Assembly (NCBI GenBank): GCA_013398175.1
Contig: VZRZ01007764.1
Span: 226,269 to 290,268 of the forward strand
Source of the DNA: Climacteris rufus
Lineage: Eukaryota > Chordata > Aves > Passeriformes > Climacteridae
Direction of reading: 5' to 3'
Length of the DNA stretch: 64,000 nt
Both the position numbers and the translations under genes were made by a program. The notes below the pieces were generated by a model. The model was not told where the DNA came from, searched no databases, and saw nothing but the letters and a program-made list of their open reading frames with translations. Positions within the stretch are counted from its first letter, which is position 1. Each line of letters starts with the position of its first letter. Below are positions 1-13,000 of this stretch, piece by piece.

Positions 1-3
1 TTT

Positions 4-35
<32 letters not shown>

Positions 36-3000
36 TTTTCCCCCTATGGTTGCTGCCCTGTAATTGCGTCCTTCTCTTATTTGCTATAGGGAAAATCGCT
101 GAGGAGCAGAGATGTGCCTGCCCAAGCGCTTTCTAAAGATGGTGCCCCCTGCAAAAATTTGTGCCTCAGCCCCTTGGCTTCCAATCTATGAGTGCAAAAA
201 GGTTTTTCTAGCTGTTTCTGTGGGCACTGTGCCTTCCTCAGCCTGGGAATGGCTTTGTGTTTGGGGGGCCTGTGTAATTTAGTGCTGATAAAGGCTTGAA
301 ATTCGCAGATCAGTGTGTTGTCTCCCACTAAAACCAAACCCCAGCGCTGTACGAGCTACTGGGGAAAATATTGAGGAAATTGGCTCTGTCCCAGCCCAAA
401 CAGAGCCTGGTGTGAGTTCACAGCTGGCAGTGCAAGGCTTCAGCAAATCCAGCTCCTTCTCCTACTTGTTGAGCAAGCAACACACAAAATCACATAACAC
501 TGTAGTGCTGTATAACTCATCCTACTTGAAACTCATTTATACTAAGCAGGTAATATCTCTGAATGTGTGCTTTGGAAGGTGAGACATGAAACTCCATAAA
601 AATCTTCTGGTAGAAAACTGTGTGAATTTGAGTCTGTCTGCCCTTGCCTGCTTTATGTGAGATTAATCCCTCTGGGGGAGGAGCAAATGGTGTTGTGGAT
701 GCCTTAAGTGGATGTTTGAGTGGGGTCATTGATCATATCTGACTTCCAGAGGTTCTGAACGCAGCAGTAAAATCGCAGTGGATCTCGTGTTTTACAGTAC
801 TCTCTCCAGCCAGAGTTAATTTTAATGTCACCTGTACTGTACAAAGTCCTCCTTCAAACTCTGGCAGCTCCAAGGTGTTGACAAGCGCAGGAGGTTAAAT
901 TAATGGAGGCGAAGGAAGCACGTCCTCTTGGAAATTTGATCTGAATGTGAAGGTTATAATGTCTCGTGATTTTGTCCTGGGCCCAGGACTGCTTCAGGAT
1001 CTGTTCTGCCTGCAGCTGAGCCCTCAGTGCGATCTTGAGCAAGTTCATAACTTGCTTCTTATACAGAACTGCTGTAATTGTTTAATTTATCCAGGTTAAC
1101 TCTTAATTTTAGGAGGTGCTATGTCATGTTGCTATTCAAAGGAGGATATATTGTTTTTATCCACCTGCCAAGACTACAAATGACATGGTGCAGATCTTCC
1201 CATCCTTTTCCATATCCTTTTTTATTCCTCTTCCTTTGCACATCCATGCTCTTGCCTTATCAGTGGCATGAATATTTTTTTTTTTTCCCTGCAAAGTGTG
1301 TTGGATTCAGAGAGTAAGATCAGGACACAAAAGGGAAGAGCAGTATGAAGCTCACTGGCAGAGGCAAAAAAATTACTTCTGTAATAAACATTCCATAATT
1401 TGGAAATTCGAAAAATTTCTGTGAAAATTCCGTTGAAACTGACCTCACATAGAAGTCAGAGAGCGAAAGCTAAAATAAAATTGCTGGTAATAGAATTCTG
1501 TGAAACTCTGCATCCAGCCCTCAGTGGGCAATAGAGTTAAATGTGCTTTAGTGCAGAATTACCAAGAAACTCTACTGGGCTTGGTGCTGTTTTAATTCTT
1601 TTATGAAGTAATGTAGAATGCAGGCCTCATTGCTGCTTTCATTGGTAATTTTTCTAGAACCCTCTGTTGCATGAAATTATAGTGACTTTTCAGAAATTCC
1701 CCTTAAAGGATGAAATGACAACATTGCGCTGTTTTGTTTTGTTTTTTAATTTGGCGTGTACCTTGGTTTGTTTGGAAAGAAATCTGTTTACTGCATGTTA
1801 GTGATTAGAAAATTATGTTGGATAATGCAGCAAGCTAATGATTACTAAAAGCTGCCTTTCTTGTTTTGGTGGCTTCTTAATTGGTGTTATAGAAAAATTC
1901 TGTCTCCTGCTGGTGGATGTTGTTAAAAGGGCGTTTAAACTTGCCCAAATTTGACCAAACCTGGTGAACTTTCTTTACAGATAAATTGGTAGCTTGCCTG
2001 AAAAGAGCCACGCCAATCCACGTTCAGTCAGTGAAATTTAACTTCGGGTGAAAATGTTGTTCCGCAGCTTCTTCCAGTTGCTGCTGTGTGTTTGTCTGTG
2101 TGAAGGCTTTTTAAATATTCTTCACACATAGATATTTTTCTTTAATCATAATGTAGCCATAAACCCGAGCAGCACTGCTCAGCCCTACACACAGGAACGC
2201 TTTTCCCCCTTGTGCTGCAGCTGAGTAAGCCCTGAGATCCGTGCTGAAAGAGGATTGTGAGTTTTCCGTGTTCATCCAAATTGACAGCTCTGCTCATAGG
2301 ATCTGAGGCTTATCTCCAGGCTATCTGGCCTGGGAAAACAATTGCCTCTGGTCAGTGCTGAATGCAGAAGCAGCTGGCTGGACAATGGCTATTCATCTGA
2401 CATTCTAATGTGCACAGAATTGCCTTTAAACGTTCTCAGCTCTCACCAGACAAGGAAAAGGTTCAGTAATGAAGTGGTCAAGATTTTGTGTTTCTGAAAG
2501 AAGCCAAGGTCTGGTTTCTTTTGCCCAGAGTCCAGACTTGAGTGATTGCTGTCTGTTCTGTTACCTCTGTGTGTAACACCATCACCACCTGTGGTAAAAC
2601 CACTAAAATTCGGTTTTTTTTTCTACTCGTGGTTTAAATTCCCGAGTATGAAACTATTAAACAGGCAGTGGGCTGGAGTATCAATAAATACCTCATTGCA
2701 ACAAACAACAAATTACCTCATTGTTTGTTGGAAACTGCCCAGGAAGGGGGCAGAACAAAGAGGAAGGAGCATGGCTCAGGACTAGTGTAGTGTTGAGGTT
2801 CCCTGTGGATGCTGTGAAAGGATAAAATATTTTCCTTGCTTTTTTAACAAACGAATGTGATCTAGATAGTACATGGTTATTCAGAAATGGCTTCTGGGAG
2901 GGACTTCTGCAACATCTCTTTGGTGGTCTTGTCTGTTTTTAAGGTGTTTTTGTTATCTCTCCATGCCTTGGTTACAATGTTAAGATGAGCAATTGAAACT

Positions 3001-3981
3001 CTAGGTCTACTGATTAATTAGCTCTTAATTAAAACAGTGTCTACCTGGGTCTTTTTGAGTATTTTGGAGCTAGATTTGCTTCTAAAACTGACCAGCCAGC
3101 CTGAGTTAAATTACAGAAAACTCTTAGTTAACTCGTCCTTTATTTTTATTTATACATGCTGATAACCTTTAATTATACAACTTGACTTAAAATTAAGTAC
3201 CAAACATTGATGTGTTTTTGTTAAGTTCTTAGAATATGTGGCTGGCTGCTCAACAAAATTAGACTTGGTGGTCTTACTTAATTTAAAATATATTTTGATG
3301 TACTTTAAGATGTGTGTGCTTTGTAAGCTGAATCTACTGCTGGAATGTACATCACTGAAACAACCTTGATTCTTTTTCCCAGCTATCAGAAAGCTTTCCT
3401 CTTGGAGGTCACTTAATTGGAACACAGGAATTATTCACCCAAAATATTTTCCCACTTACAGAATAGGTTTGCAAATCACTTTTATGGATTTATTCTGTAA
3501 AATAAACTGTCAGTGTTGTTATTTTACATCAGCTTCTTTTGACACGAGGAAATCTTAATATTTTTTTATTGGTTTCTTTTTACCAGCTTTTAAAATGTCC
3601 TTTGTTGGTTCTGTTTTTGACTGCACAAGCACCAGCTTTTTCGTCTGGAGAAGCGGTGTATGCCAGAGTGTGGTGCCAGCTGGTGTTTTGTTGCAGAAAA
3701 CACATGCAGAAAAACGTGTGGAACAGTGGGGTATCATAAAGCAGGCTCTTGATTTCTCTCAGACTATCACCTGAAGATCTTTGATTTGGTGGAATGCTTC
3801 TCAGAGCTTTGATATTCTTTCCTTATTCTGACAAAGTACATTTCCTGATCCCATCAGAACATGAGCTGAATTTGCTGCAGCTGGGAATGTGATGAATTCT
3901 CAGGTTTGTTGAAATGGTGATGATTAAAAACAAATTACAAGGTGATTTTACAGCTTCTCTTGCTTGTTTTTGTCATGCTAG
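1..3981. other. Sequence upstream of first visible FSD1L exon (probably intron 1)
   Basis: The first 39 bases are almost pure T, followed by AT-rich DNA with low CpG content. I found no open frame resembling the FSD1L start exon and no CpG island, so the FSD1L promoter and start codon are probably further left. A 10-bp inverted repeat lies at 2699-2730. The stretch ends with a pyrimidine tract and the AG of a good splice acceptor at 3980-3981. Nothing else can be supported. Confidence 0.6.
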
Positions 3982-4077
3982 GAGACTCTGCAAAGGATTG
4001 TCAGTACTCTAGTGAACAAAAACGATGAAATTCACAACTTCATTGACATGCTGAACCACACAATATCAAACGTTCAG
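3982..4077 (+). CDS. FSD1L: FSD1L exon, coiled-coil start (96 nt)
   Basis: This exon of 32 whole codons (phase 0 at both ends) runs from ETLQRIVSTL to NHTISNVQ. It corresponds to the part of mammalian FSD1L just after the first few residues. The acceptor is tgtcatgctag and the donor is gtgggt. It is the first exon visible; only a very short N-terminus should precede it. Confidence 0.95.
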
Positions 4078-7000
4078 GTGGGTGTTTTAAGTCTCATAGT
4101 ACCTGAGAGGGGGGCAACTTTCCACTTCTGTTACTCTCAAACTGGTTGGTGTCTAAGGCATGTAAGAATCAAGTTCAAAATAAATCTTTGTGTTGGAACT
4201 AGGTAGAAAAACATTTAATTTTTTAAGTCTCTAGATGGAAGATGTGGTGGTCTTGCATTTCATGTGAAAAGCTTTTGTAGAACTTTTGTGTGGGAGAGAC
4301 ATTTGTTGTGAGAGAGAATCTTCATTCTGATGCAAGATCTCAAACTCCTGTTAGCTGGAAGCAGTCTGTATTTTGAGACCTCTACTCTGGCAGACTGAAA
4401 AATAAAACTTGAGAGAAAACTCTTTGCTCTCTCTCTCTTTCCCAGTAGTTTCAAATTGTTGGGCTCAAGTTTAGAGATAGACCCAGCTGTTGGAGCATGA
4501 GGATGAAGTTCAGGTTCCTTCAGCCTGTCAGTCAGCCAAAAGTGGTTTCATGCTAAAGCTGAGTCATGTTAACTGCAGAATTGGGAATTGTCCAGCAGAT
4601 CTTTAAACTGCCTTCTTGAGTGCAGCTTTTGCTATCAAATGAAGTAATTTTATGTGGAGCTGGATGAAGTTTCTCCTTCCAAACATCCAGCAATGCAGTT
4701 GTGAGAGGGAAATCGAGGTTTTGGCGCAGAACCAAGTTGCCAAGTGTGCTGGTTCTGTGCAAGTTTGAGCACCATGGAATTTTCACAGATTTCAGCACTC
4801 AGTATCCTGGTGTAGAACCTGCTTAGGAGGTGACCATCATTCCTAATGCTTTTTTTTCCCTTTTTGGTAAGTTGTGGGGAACAATGTGACCTTCAATGTG
4901 TTTGCATTTTTTCCAATATAAACAGCATTTTCAATTCTCTCCTCAGGTAAACTCTTCTAATGCCATCAGTGAGCTGGATGAGGAGTTTGATGGTTTGTAC
5001 TCTGTACTGCATGAGATGAAGGGCAGTATGGCCAACACTATTCAGCAAGAAGAGGCCCGTAAAATTCAAGCTCTGCAGGTAAATAAACACCTCTGAAAAG
5101 TTTTGCAGCTGCACAAAAGCACTTTTGAACTCCCTCTGTTCCCATTACTCTATCCCCATTTATTACACAGCAGTATTGATTTTCAGGATTGTCTTGTGAC
5201 AGTTCCAGAGCTGGTAAAGTCCCTGCCTTTTTCAAGGCTGTTGCCACACTGTCATTTAGTGATGAAGTGCAGTTCTGTAAGTAGAAATTATAGTGCAGTA
5301 AGTGCTTATTTCTCTGCTTCTGGAACCCCTGCTGGATGTAGAAATTAAAATCTGGCTTTTAAATCAGACTTTTCCACCTGTCCACCCTTTTCCCCCCCTT
5401 GGAGTTGTGGGATGTGCAGAGTAGCAATGTGCACAAGCACAGTGAAGTTAGGGCACTGTCAGAGGCCTGGATTACATAAGGGAATCAGCTGTCACAAATG
5501 CATAACAAATCCATGTAGTTGCTAGGGCTGGTGCTTCACAAACTGCTTTTTCTTTTTTTGGTGTGAATACATCGAATTATTCTTTGTTTCTGCTTCAGGA
5601 TCAGCTTAGCCAGTGCAGCCGTGCGCTGGAGAGCTCGGAAGAGCTCCTGGAACTTGCTGTGCAGTCCCTGGACATAAAGAACCCTGTGGAACTCTTAGAG
5701 GTAGAAAACATTGACTGGATGTGTGGGAGGCAGATGTCTCAATCTGAATTATGCTTTGCATTGCTCTCCTGGACACTGCAGACTTATCAGGGGTACTGAC
5801 AGTGGGGACAGAGGGGAATTTAACACTACAATTACTGCTCTGCTGAGGAAGCCAAGTTAAGCACTGTAGTGTTGAATTCTTATGCAATAAAACAAGCTGG
5901 GTTTTTTTTTCTTGTTAAGAGTGAGGGGGGAGGGAGTACAATGCCTTCTCCTGGACAGCTGTGGTTGTCAAGCAAACTTGCGCAGATGAACCCAGAAAGT
6001 GAGGGTGAAATAACATGAATCTAACTGGAAGCATATACTCCTGAAGTTAGGAAATGGTTCCACATGAACACTGATTCAGGAGGCTAATGCTTGCTACAGT
6101 AAATCCTGGTGGTAGTAGTGGGGTCAGCCACGCCAAACCCAAGGCCCAGTTGCTTGCTTTCTTTCTTTCTCTATTTTAACAGGGACAAGGACACAAATTG
6201 TTTTAAAAGAATGAGGAGGAAAGCTGTCTTCCTGTGTCAATTCTACGTTTTGGCTGCATGTTTGTGTGCTGTCCTGCTTTCTGGGTGTCAGCTTTGATTG
6301 ATTTGCCTCGAAGAGCAACAATTCCTAAACAGTATTTTTCTTCAGCTGGAGTTGTCCTTTCTGTCTTGTCATTAAAAACTAAGTTAGCTCCTGATCTTTG
6401 TGCAAAATGCAGCTTTGGCTTTATTGTCGGTTGTCTCATTTCATATCTCTCTAATGCTTTTTTCCCAATCAAATACACCAAGGAAAGCTGTTTGAGTGTT
6501 TGCTGGGGGGAATCCTCTTCAGATTTGCAGGCTGAAGCTTAAGGTACTGAAATCCAATTCCATGAGCTCTAATAGGTAGGATTTGATACTGGAATTACAC
6601 TTGTGCATTCAGATACGACATTTTAAGGTAATACTGCCTTGGCTATTAGGCAGCTAATTCTGTTGCTCTGCTATAAGAATAGCAAGTGATCCCAAAGGGG
6701 CAGCTCCAGCCCTGACTCTTCTATTGCCACAAATTTTCTTTGGATGCTCCAGTAAATCAAGTCAGGAGAAATTAGCACAAGATTATTTTTTTTTTCCTGT
6801 GTTTTTTTTTTGTGTGGCATTATTTGCTGAGGTGGCTTACCTGGAAGTCAAAAGAACATGAGTGGCAGATTGCAGGAGGGTTCAGTGGTTTGGCAGGATG
6901 TGGCCAGACACTGCTGGGCAGCTCCTCTAGGATGGGCTGATCCTTCTCTGTCAGTAGCCTGGAAAGCAAATAAAGTCAACAGAGTTGAGCTGGGACTGTC

Positions 7001-10000
7001 TTGCAGGAGATACTGAGTCCTGGCTACCACGTATTTTACAGGACTCGGAGATTAAACACAAGGATTTTGTTGTGAAGTGGCTCTGTTTTATCTACAGTCA
7101 TGCAGAAAAATCAGTCAGTACTTCCTACAGAAACTGTTTTGTTGTAAAGCAAAGCAAAGCTACCTCTTAAGAGAAATTAATTCTAAACACTTGGGTTTTT
7201 ATTCTGCTTTCCACTGTGGGAATATATAATTGGTTTTGTAGCAGGGACAGCTATTATTCCTTTTTTTTTTTTTTGTTTCTTGAGTGTGATTTGTATTTAG
7301 TGAAAAACTTGGAAGTTCTCCACTTTTGACTTCAAACTGGGAGGCTGCCTGATGGTTCTTGTCTCTTTGGAAGGGAGAGTGGTTCAGCTGAGTGAGCAGC
7401 TGGATCAAGCAGCAGTGTTAGCTCCCAGCATGGCTTCACCAGCATCACTATTTTTGTTTTAGATGGGCAGCTCCTTTTGGTGAAGGACAGGGACCTTTGT
7501 CTTTCTGCATTCTAGTTGTTGTTTATCTTTGAAATGTCATGCTTCTACATCTGCTTCAGGGTTATCATTTAAGAAGAACTACTTTCTGTCATTTTTGAGT
7601 GCTGACATACGGGCAGAGTCTTTTAATTAAATTTTTCCAACAATACATCCTAACTTCCAGAGGAAAAATTGGAGTTATTACCACGATGCCTGTTATTACG
7701 GCTTATCCCGGTAATCAGTCGAAGACGCAGAAATAATGAGAGCCGGACTTCGGGCTGTGTTCAGAGCAAGGGCGGAAAGGGGGGGAACCCCTTTCGTTTA
7801 ATTCTTATATACACTTTTAGAAATCACAGATCATTGGAGAAAATTAACACTTCCGTCTCTAACTATACTGGTTACAAGAAGTGTCCGTCAAAGGGATCTG
7901 TGTCCATGGGAAAGGAATGTAAAAAGATAATTTTTACAACAACATAGCTATGTTTACAGAAATCGTCCTTGAGACTGTCTAACAGAGAAAACTAGCTATT
8001 TTACAGTGAAAAATGGGCAACAAGGAGTAAGTCCCATTTTTTCTTGTCTGTCAGGGCATGCATCCAGTGATGTATCCAGCAAGTCAGGCATACCTGCATG
8101 CCACTAAGAAGCATTTCTCAGTTTCACAGAAAACACTGTGGCAGCTAAATGCTGCTGACTTGGTGCTGTGGCTCTTTTAGAAACCCATGGAGAATAATTT
8201 AACTAAGAGAAATCTAAAAAGACAAAGTCACACCCAGAAAGTTGAGTAATTTGAGATGGGTTTGGTGTGGTTCTGGAAATGTTTTGGGTTTTTTTTCCCT
8301 GGGTGTTATAGTCTTGCTGTGCTAACCCATGCTATTAACCTGCTGAATGGGACCGTTTGTTTTGAGGAAAATGTTAAACTCGTTTTGAACTTCAGGTCTA
8401 AGCAATGCAGTAGAGATTGTTCTCAGCCTTCTTGCATGTTACTGCCATTGATACTTGCATGGAAATACTAACTACTTTCTCTCTCTTCTCCCTGACATGC
8501 ACCAAGGCTGCCAGACAGATCAAAGATAGGTACAGTACAAAATCTATCACTGTTGTGTCTTTGAATTGATCTTAACCTAGAAAATGCATTATTTTCGAAG
8601 GGCCATAGTCAGCTTAAATCAAATTCACTGACTCTCATCTAAGTGTTAGTTGTCACAACTTTTGAGAGAGAACTAAAACGTCTGTGCTGCTTATGTAGTG
8701 TTCTTCCTGGCTTTTCATAACTTTAAATAAAGAGAAAGATATTTTTGATGCAGGGAAGTAGAGATCTGCATCAGCTGCTGCTATTATTATGTCCTTAAAT
8801 ATATGTGTATATCATTATTGTTATTAATAAGCTTATTATTAATACCTGATGGCTGAAATTTAATGATGTTTCAAGCTGACTCTGCCCCTTGAAGTTGTGA
8901 GAGAATCTTGTTAGTCTGAGTTTTTTTCAAGTGCTTGAAGACTTTTGCTTGCTAATTTTCCTTCAGAATGTAAAAATCTTGCAGCTGTTAAAATACTTCT
9001 GGTGGCACTAGTGACAGTGAAATTATTATTTCTGGTAGCTTTTTTTTGAACTGTATCTTCAAACTATTGATTAAAACTGTTCCAAAGTAAGTACTATGGC
9101 CGTTTTTCTTCACTTGGAAGAATGTTAACTTTATTCCAAGAGTTCTGGTTCAGAAAACTTACTGTGATGTGCATAATAGGTTGAAAAGCAGCTCACAGAA
9201 TGTTTTCAGCATATGTTGCTCCTATGGACCAAATAGGTTGGGTTTCAATTTACAGGTTTCTAGTGAAGTGTCTGATTTACTAAACTCCTCTGTAAAATAA
9301 GTATTTGCTAGATTTTAAATTAATTTTTGACACTAAAGATTTAGTGTCCTTAACAAATCAGAGGGATAGTGGATAGTGTCAATGATGGGGCTCTCCATAC
9401 TTTTCACCAGTAATCAGCATCCTCTTCTGGTTTCTTGAAATGTGTCACCAAATCCTTGGTGGTTCTCTGTCCAAGAGTGGTGTCTGAACAGAAGTTAAAA
9501 AGCTGTCTGTTCCTGGTGTTCTCTTGCTGCTAATTAGAGGATTATTCTTCCTCCAGGAGGGATTTACTCTACCCATCTGGCTGAGCATTAACATGCTAGG
9601 CAGCCCATACTGAATTCCAGAACGTGAGCTCTGTCTTAGGAAGTAAATTGAATTGGCTTTTGTGACGTTCAGCTCAGTCTCGTAGTTCTCATATCCCAAA
9701 ATTGCAAAGCTCATCACTCCTGACATGTATATATCTTTAATATTAAACTTCACATTTCCTCCCCCCTCCCCACTACCAGGTTTTTTGGTTCTTTTCAGTC
9801 TTCTTGGATGTATCTGTGGTTAGCACACAATCTCTTACACACTAGTGAAGTGCAGGAAGTGACATGCATTGTTAGGTTTTGTAAAGGTGCCACACATCTG
9901 TGGGTGTAAAATGGCTTCATGTCTTTTCAAATGACTTTCATGGTGTTTATATTACTTCATAGTTAAGAATATTTTTTTTTTAAAGCTGGAGTTGGGCCTT

Positions 10001-13000
10001 CTCTGCTGTCTGAATCAATGTTACTCAAATTCTGCTGCATGGCCTGATATTTTCAGCATTAGAGAACTGTATGAGAGACTTGTCTTCTTTTTTTTCTTTT
10101 TTTGTGGTGTAGTTGAGGTACAGAAATGTCTTGGGACTATTCAGAATATGTACTGAGCTCAGATTTCAGGAGCTGAAATGGGAGCTGTGCTTCACAGGAT
10201 GGGTTAGGCTGGGAGGGACCACAGTGGGGTTGTCTGGTGCCACCTTCCTGCCCCAGCAGGGCCATCCCAGAGCACACAGAACAGGATTGTGTCCAGAGGG
10301 CTCTGGAATATCTTCAGTGAGGGAGACTCAAAGCCTCTCTGGGCAATATGTTCAGTGCTTGGTCACTGCATAGGGAAGATCTTCCTTGTGTCCAGGTGGA
10401 ACTTTTGGGCATCAGTTTGTGCCCGTTCCTCTGGTACCATTGCTGGGCCCTGCTCTGAGCCCTCCCTGCACACAGGGACACACAGGGATGAGGTCCCTTC
10501 TCAGTGTCTCAAAGCTGAACAACCCTAGTTCTCTCAGCCTTTCCTGGGCAGGGAGATTCTCCAGGCCCTTCCTCCTCTCCACAGCCTTTGCTGGACCCAC
10601 TCCAGGAGCTCCCTGTCCCTCCTGTGCTGAGGAGCCCAGGACTGGACACAGCTCTGCATAGGTGCCTCACAGGGCTGAGCAGAGGGGCAGGGTCCCCTCC
10701 CTGACCTGCTGGCAATGCTCTTGCTAATGTACCCCATTGGCCTTCTTGTCCCTAGGACACTGCTGGCTCAGGGACACCAAGTGTTGTCCACCAGGACCTC
10801 CAGGTCCTTCTCTGCAGAGCTGTTTTCCAGCAGATCACCCTGGCCTCTGCTGCTGCCCGGGGTTATTCCTTCCCTGGTGCAGGACCCTGCATTTGCCTTT
10901 GTTGAATGAAGGTTCTTCAGTGTATTTTGTAAAACTGATTACATGTTCCAATCTGCAGCTTGAAAAAACTCTTCATCTCCTGATGAGGTCATAGATAGGT
11001 ATAAAATCAGCCTAGTCAAATTGTTTATTACTGTTTAGAAATGCTAAACATGATCATGAGTCTGTACTACTTTAGATTTTTCATATTTGCTGAATTTATG
11101 TCAAGTGATACGAATTTTGTTTTGTTTGTTGTCCAGGTTTTTTTTCACTGGTAGAAAGTTTTAAACTCTTCTTTAGCCACCTCTAGTATTTATTTGCTGA
11201 ATAATAAGGAACAGCTGATGGCTCTCAGCATTATTCTGACAGTCACATTAGCAAAACTTTATATTTTGAGCGTGCTGAATGGTAAACAGTTCTGTGTAAG
11301 AAAAGTGTTCTGATCTGTGATCAGTAGTTTGACGTCAGCAATACAGGTTGTCTGATTGCTGTTCTGGAAAAATTATAGGACTCAACAATGTGAAATACAT
11401 GTTGCTAATGCTGCTTTCTTGGCTTTAGTGTCACAGTGGCTTCAGCATTTCGCCTGTCTCTGAAACCAAAAGTCAGTGACAGCATGACTCATCTGATGGT
11501 GGACTTCGCTCTGGAAAAACGCATGCTCCAAGCTGTGAAATTTTTGCCAGGTAAAAACTGTATCCAGTGAGTTTAATTTCTTGCTACGTGAAGAACTGGC
11601 TAGAAAACCACACCTCTTGCACCCTAATGAGCAAATTTTTCAGAGTAGCTAAGCTCATTTTAATTGGCTGTATGTTAAATTGACTGCCTGGAGGATAAGA
11701 GACTTTTCTACTTTTGTTGTGTTAATTTCCACATAAGACAGCTCTTTGGAAAAAATGACACTAATCTCAGAAGTGAGAATGAGTCTTCCAGACCATGTTT
11801 TTTCCTGAGCTGACAGTTCCTCTGTTGCTTGTGAAGTTACCTGAAGTGTCTCAGGTCTGTCCCTGCCAGCTTGGTGCTGGGTGACACCCCAAAACCCTGC
11901 TCATCTGTAGTGCTGTTATGTGTGTAACTGTAAAGCTGTACAAACTGTATAGCTGTTTATAACTGTATATAAACTGTAAAGCTATAAGCTATTGCTTAAC
12001 AAGGGTGGTGAAATGGTCAGAAATACAGGAGAGGGACAGCCTACTAAGTACAGTGACATTACCATGTTACAAAATTTGTGTTAATGCATCTATTCCTGTT
12101 TGACAGCAAACCTGAGTGCATTATACCACTGTGTATCTTTCATGTCTTTTTTTTATTCCTACTGCTTTCCTATTTAAATCACTTTGCCCTTGACTGTTAG
12201 TGGGGATATATTGACAAGAACACTGCTGGCAGGGATGTGAAGTTGTTTCATCTCTAGGTCACTAATCCAAATCTGCCAGGGACTTGGCAGCATCAGTTTA
12301 CATTTCTGCCTGGTGTGTTGCAGATACAGTGTGTATCACCCCTGTGATAGCAGGGGTAGTAAATGACCAGTGTTATTCCTAGTGGTCAGCTGGCAGTGTC
12401 CAGGCAGAAATTCACCCTCTGATCCTGGGCTCTGGGTGCAAATTGTTGCTCTGCATTTCACAGCTAAGGTAATAGGGCAGGCAAGCTGATCACAGTGCAC
12501 CTGTTCAGCTGGAAGTGTGAAGATCTAACAGCAGGTGTGAACAAAATCTTGTCTCTAGATGAAGGTATTATTTCATATGACCCTTCTGACACATTTTTCT
12601 TGTCATAGGAATTTAAATTGGGCCTTTGATGTGTTGGGCCTGGCTGCCAAATTACCCAGACACCAAAAGCTCGAACTGTTGCAGGCAAATTTGTTCTGAG
12701 CGTTGGTGTTCCTTCAGACATTATGAAATCCTAATGTCACAATGTGAAAAGTGGAAAACAGGTTTGGTGTTGTGGTAATTTGAATACTGCTTGCCAGGAT
12801 TATGCTTGAAGACTTGGTCACCTCAAGCACATGGAAGACTCTTTATCTGATATACCACGACAAAATTAATTGGTGTGGTTAGCTAAACTTAGAGGTAGAT
12901 ATGCTGAAATATTTGTCCTAATCTAAATTTTGCTTTAAAGGGATCTTATCAAATTACTCTCAAATTATTGTTGGATGGCTGAAGTTTGATGTCCAGTGCA

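Noticed and set aside
6150..6180. Short TTTC-rich run
   Set aside because: Too short to call a microsatellite; probably an ordinary pyrimidine tract.
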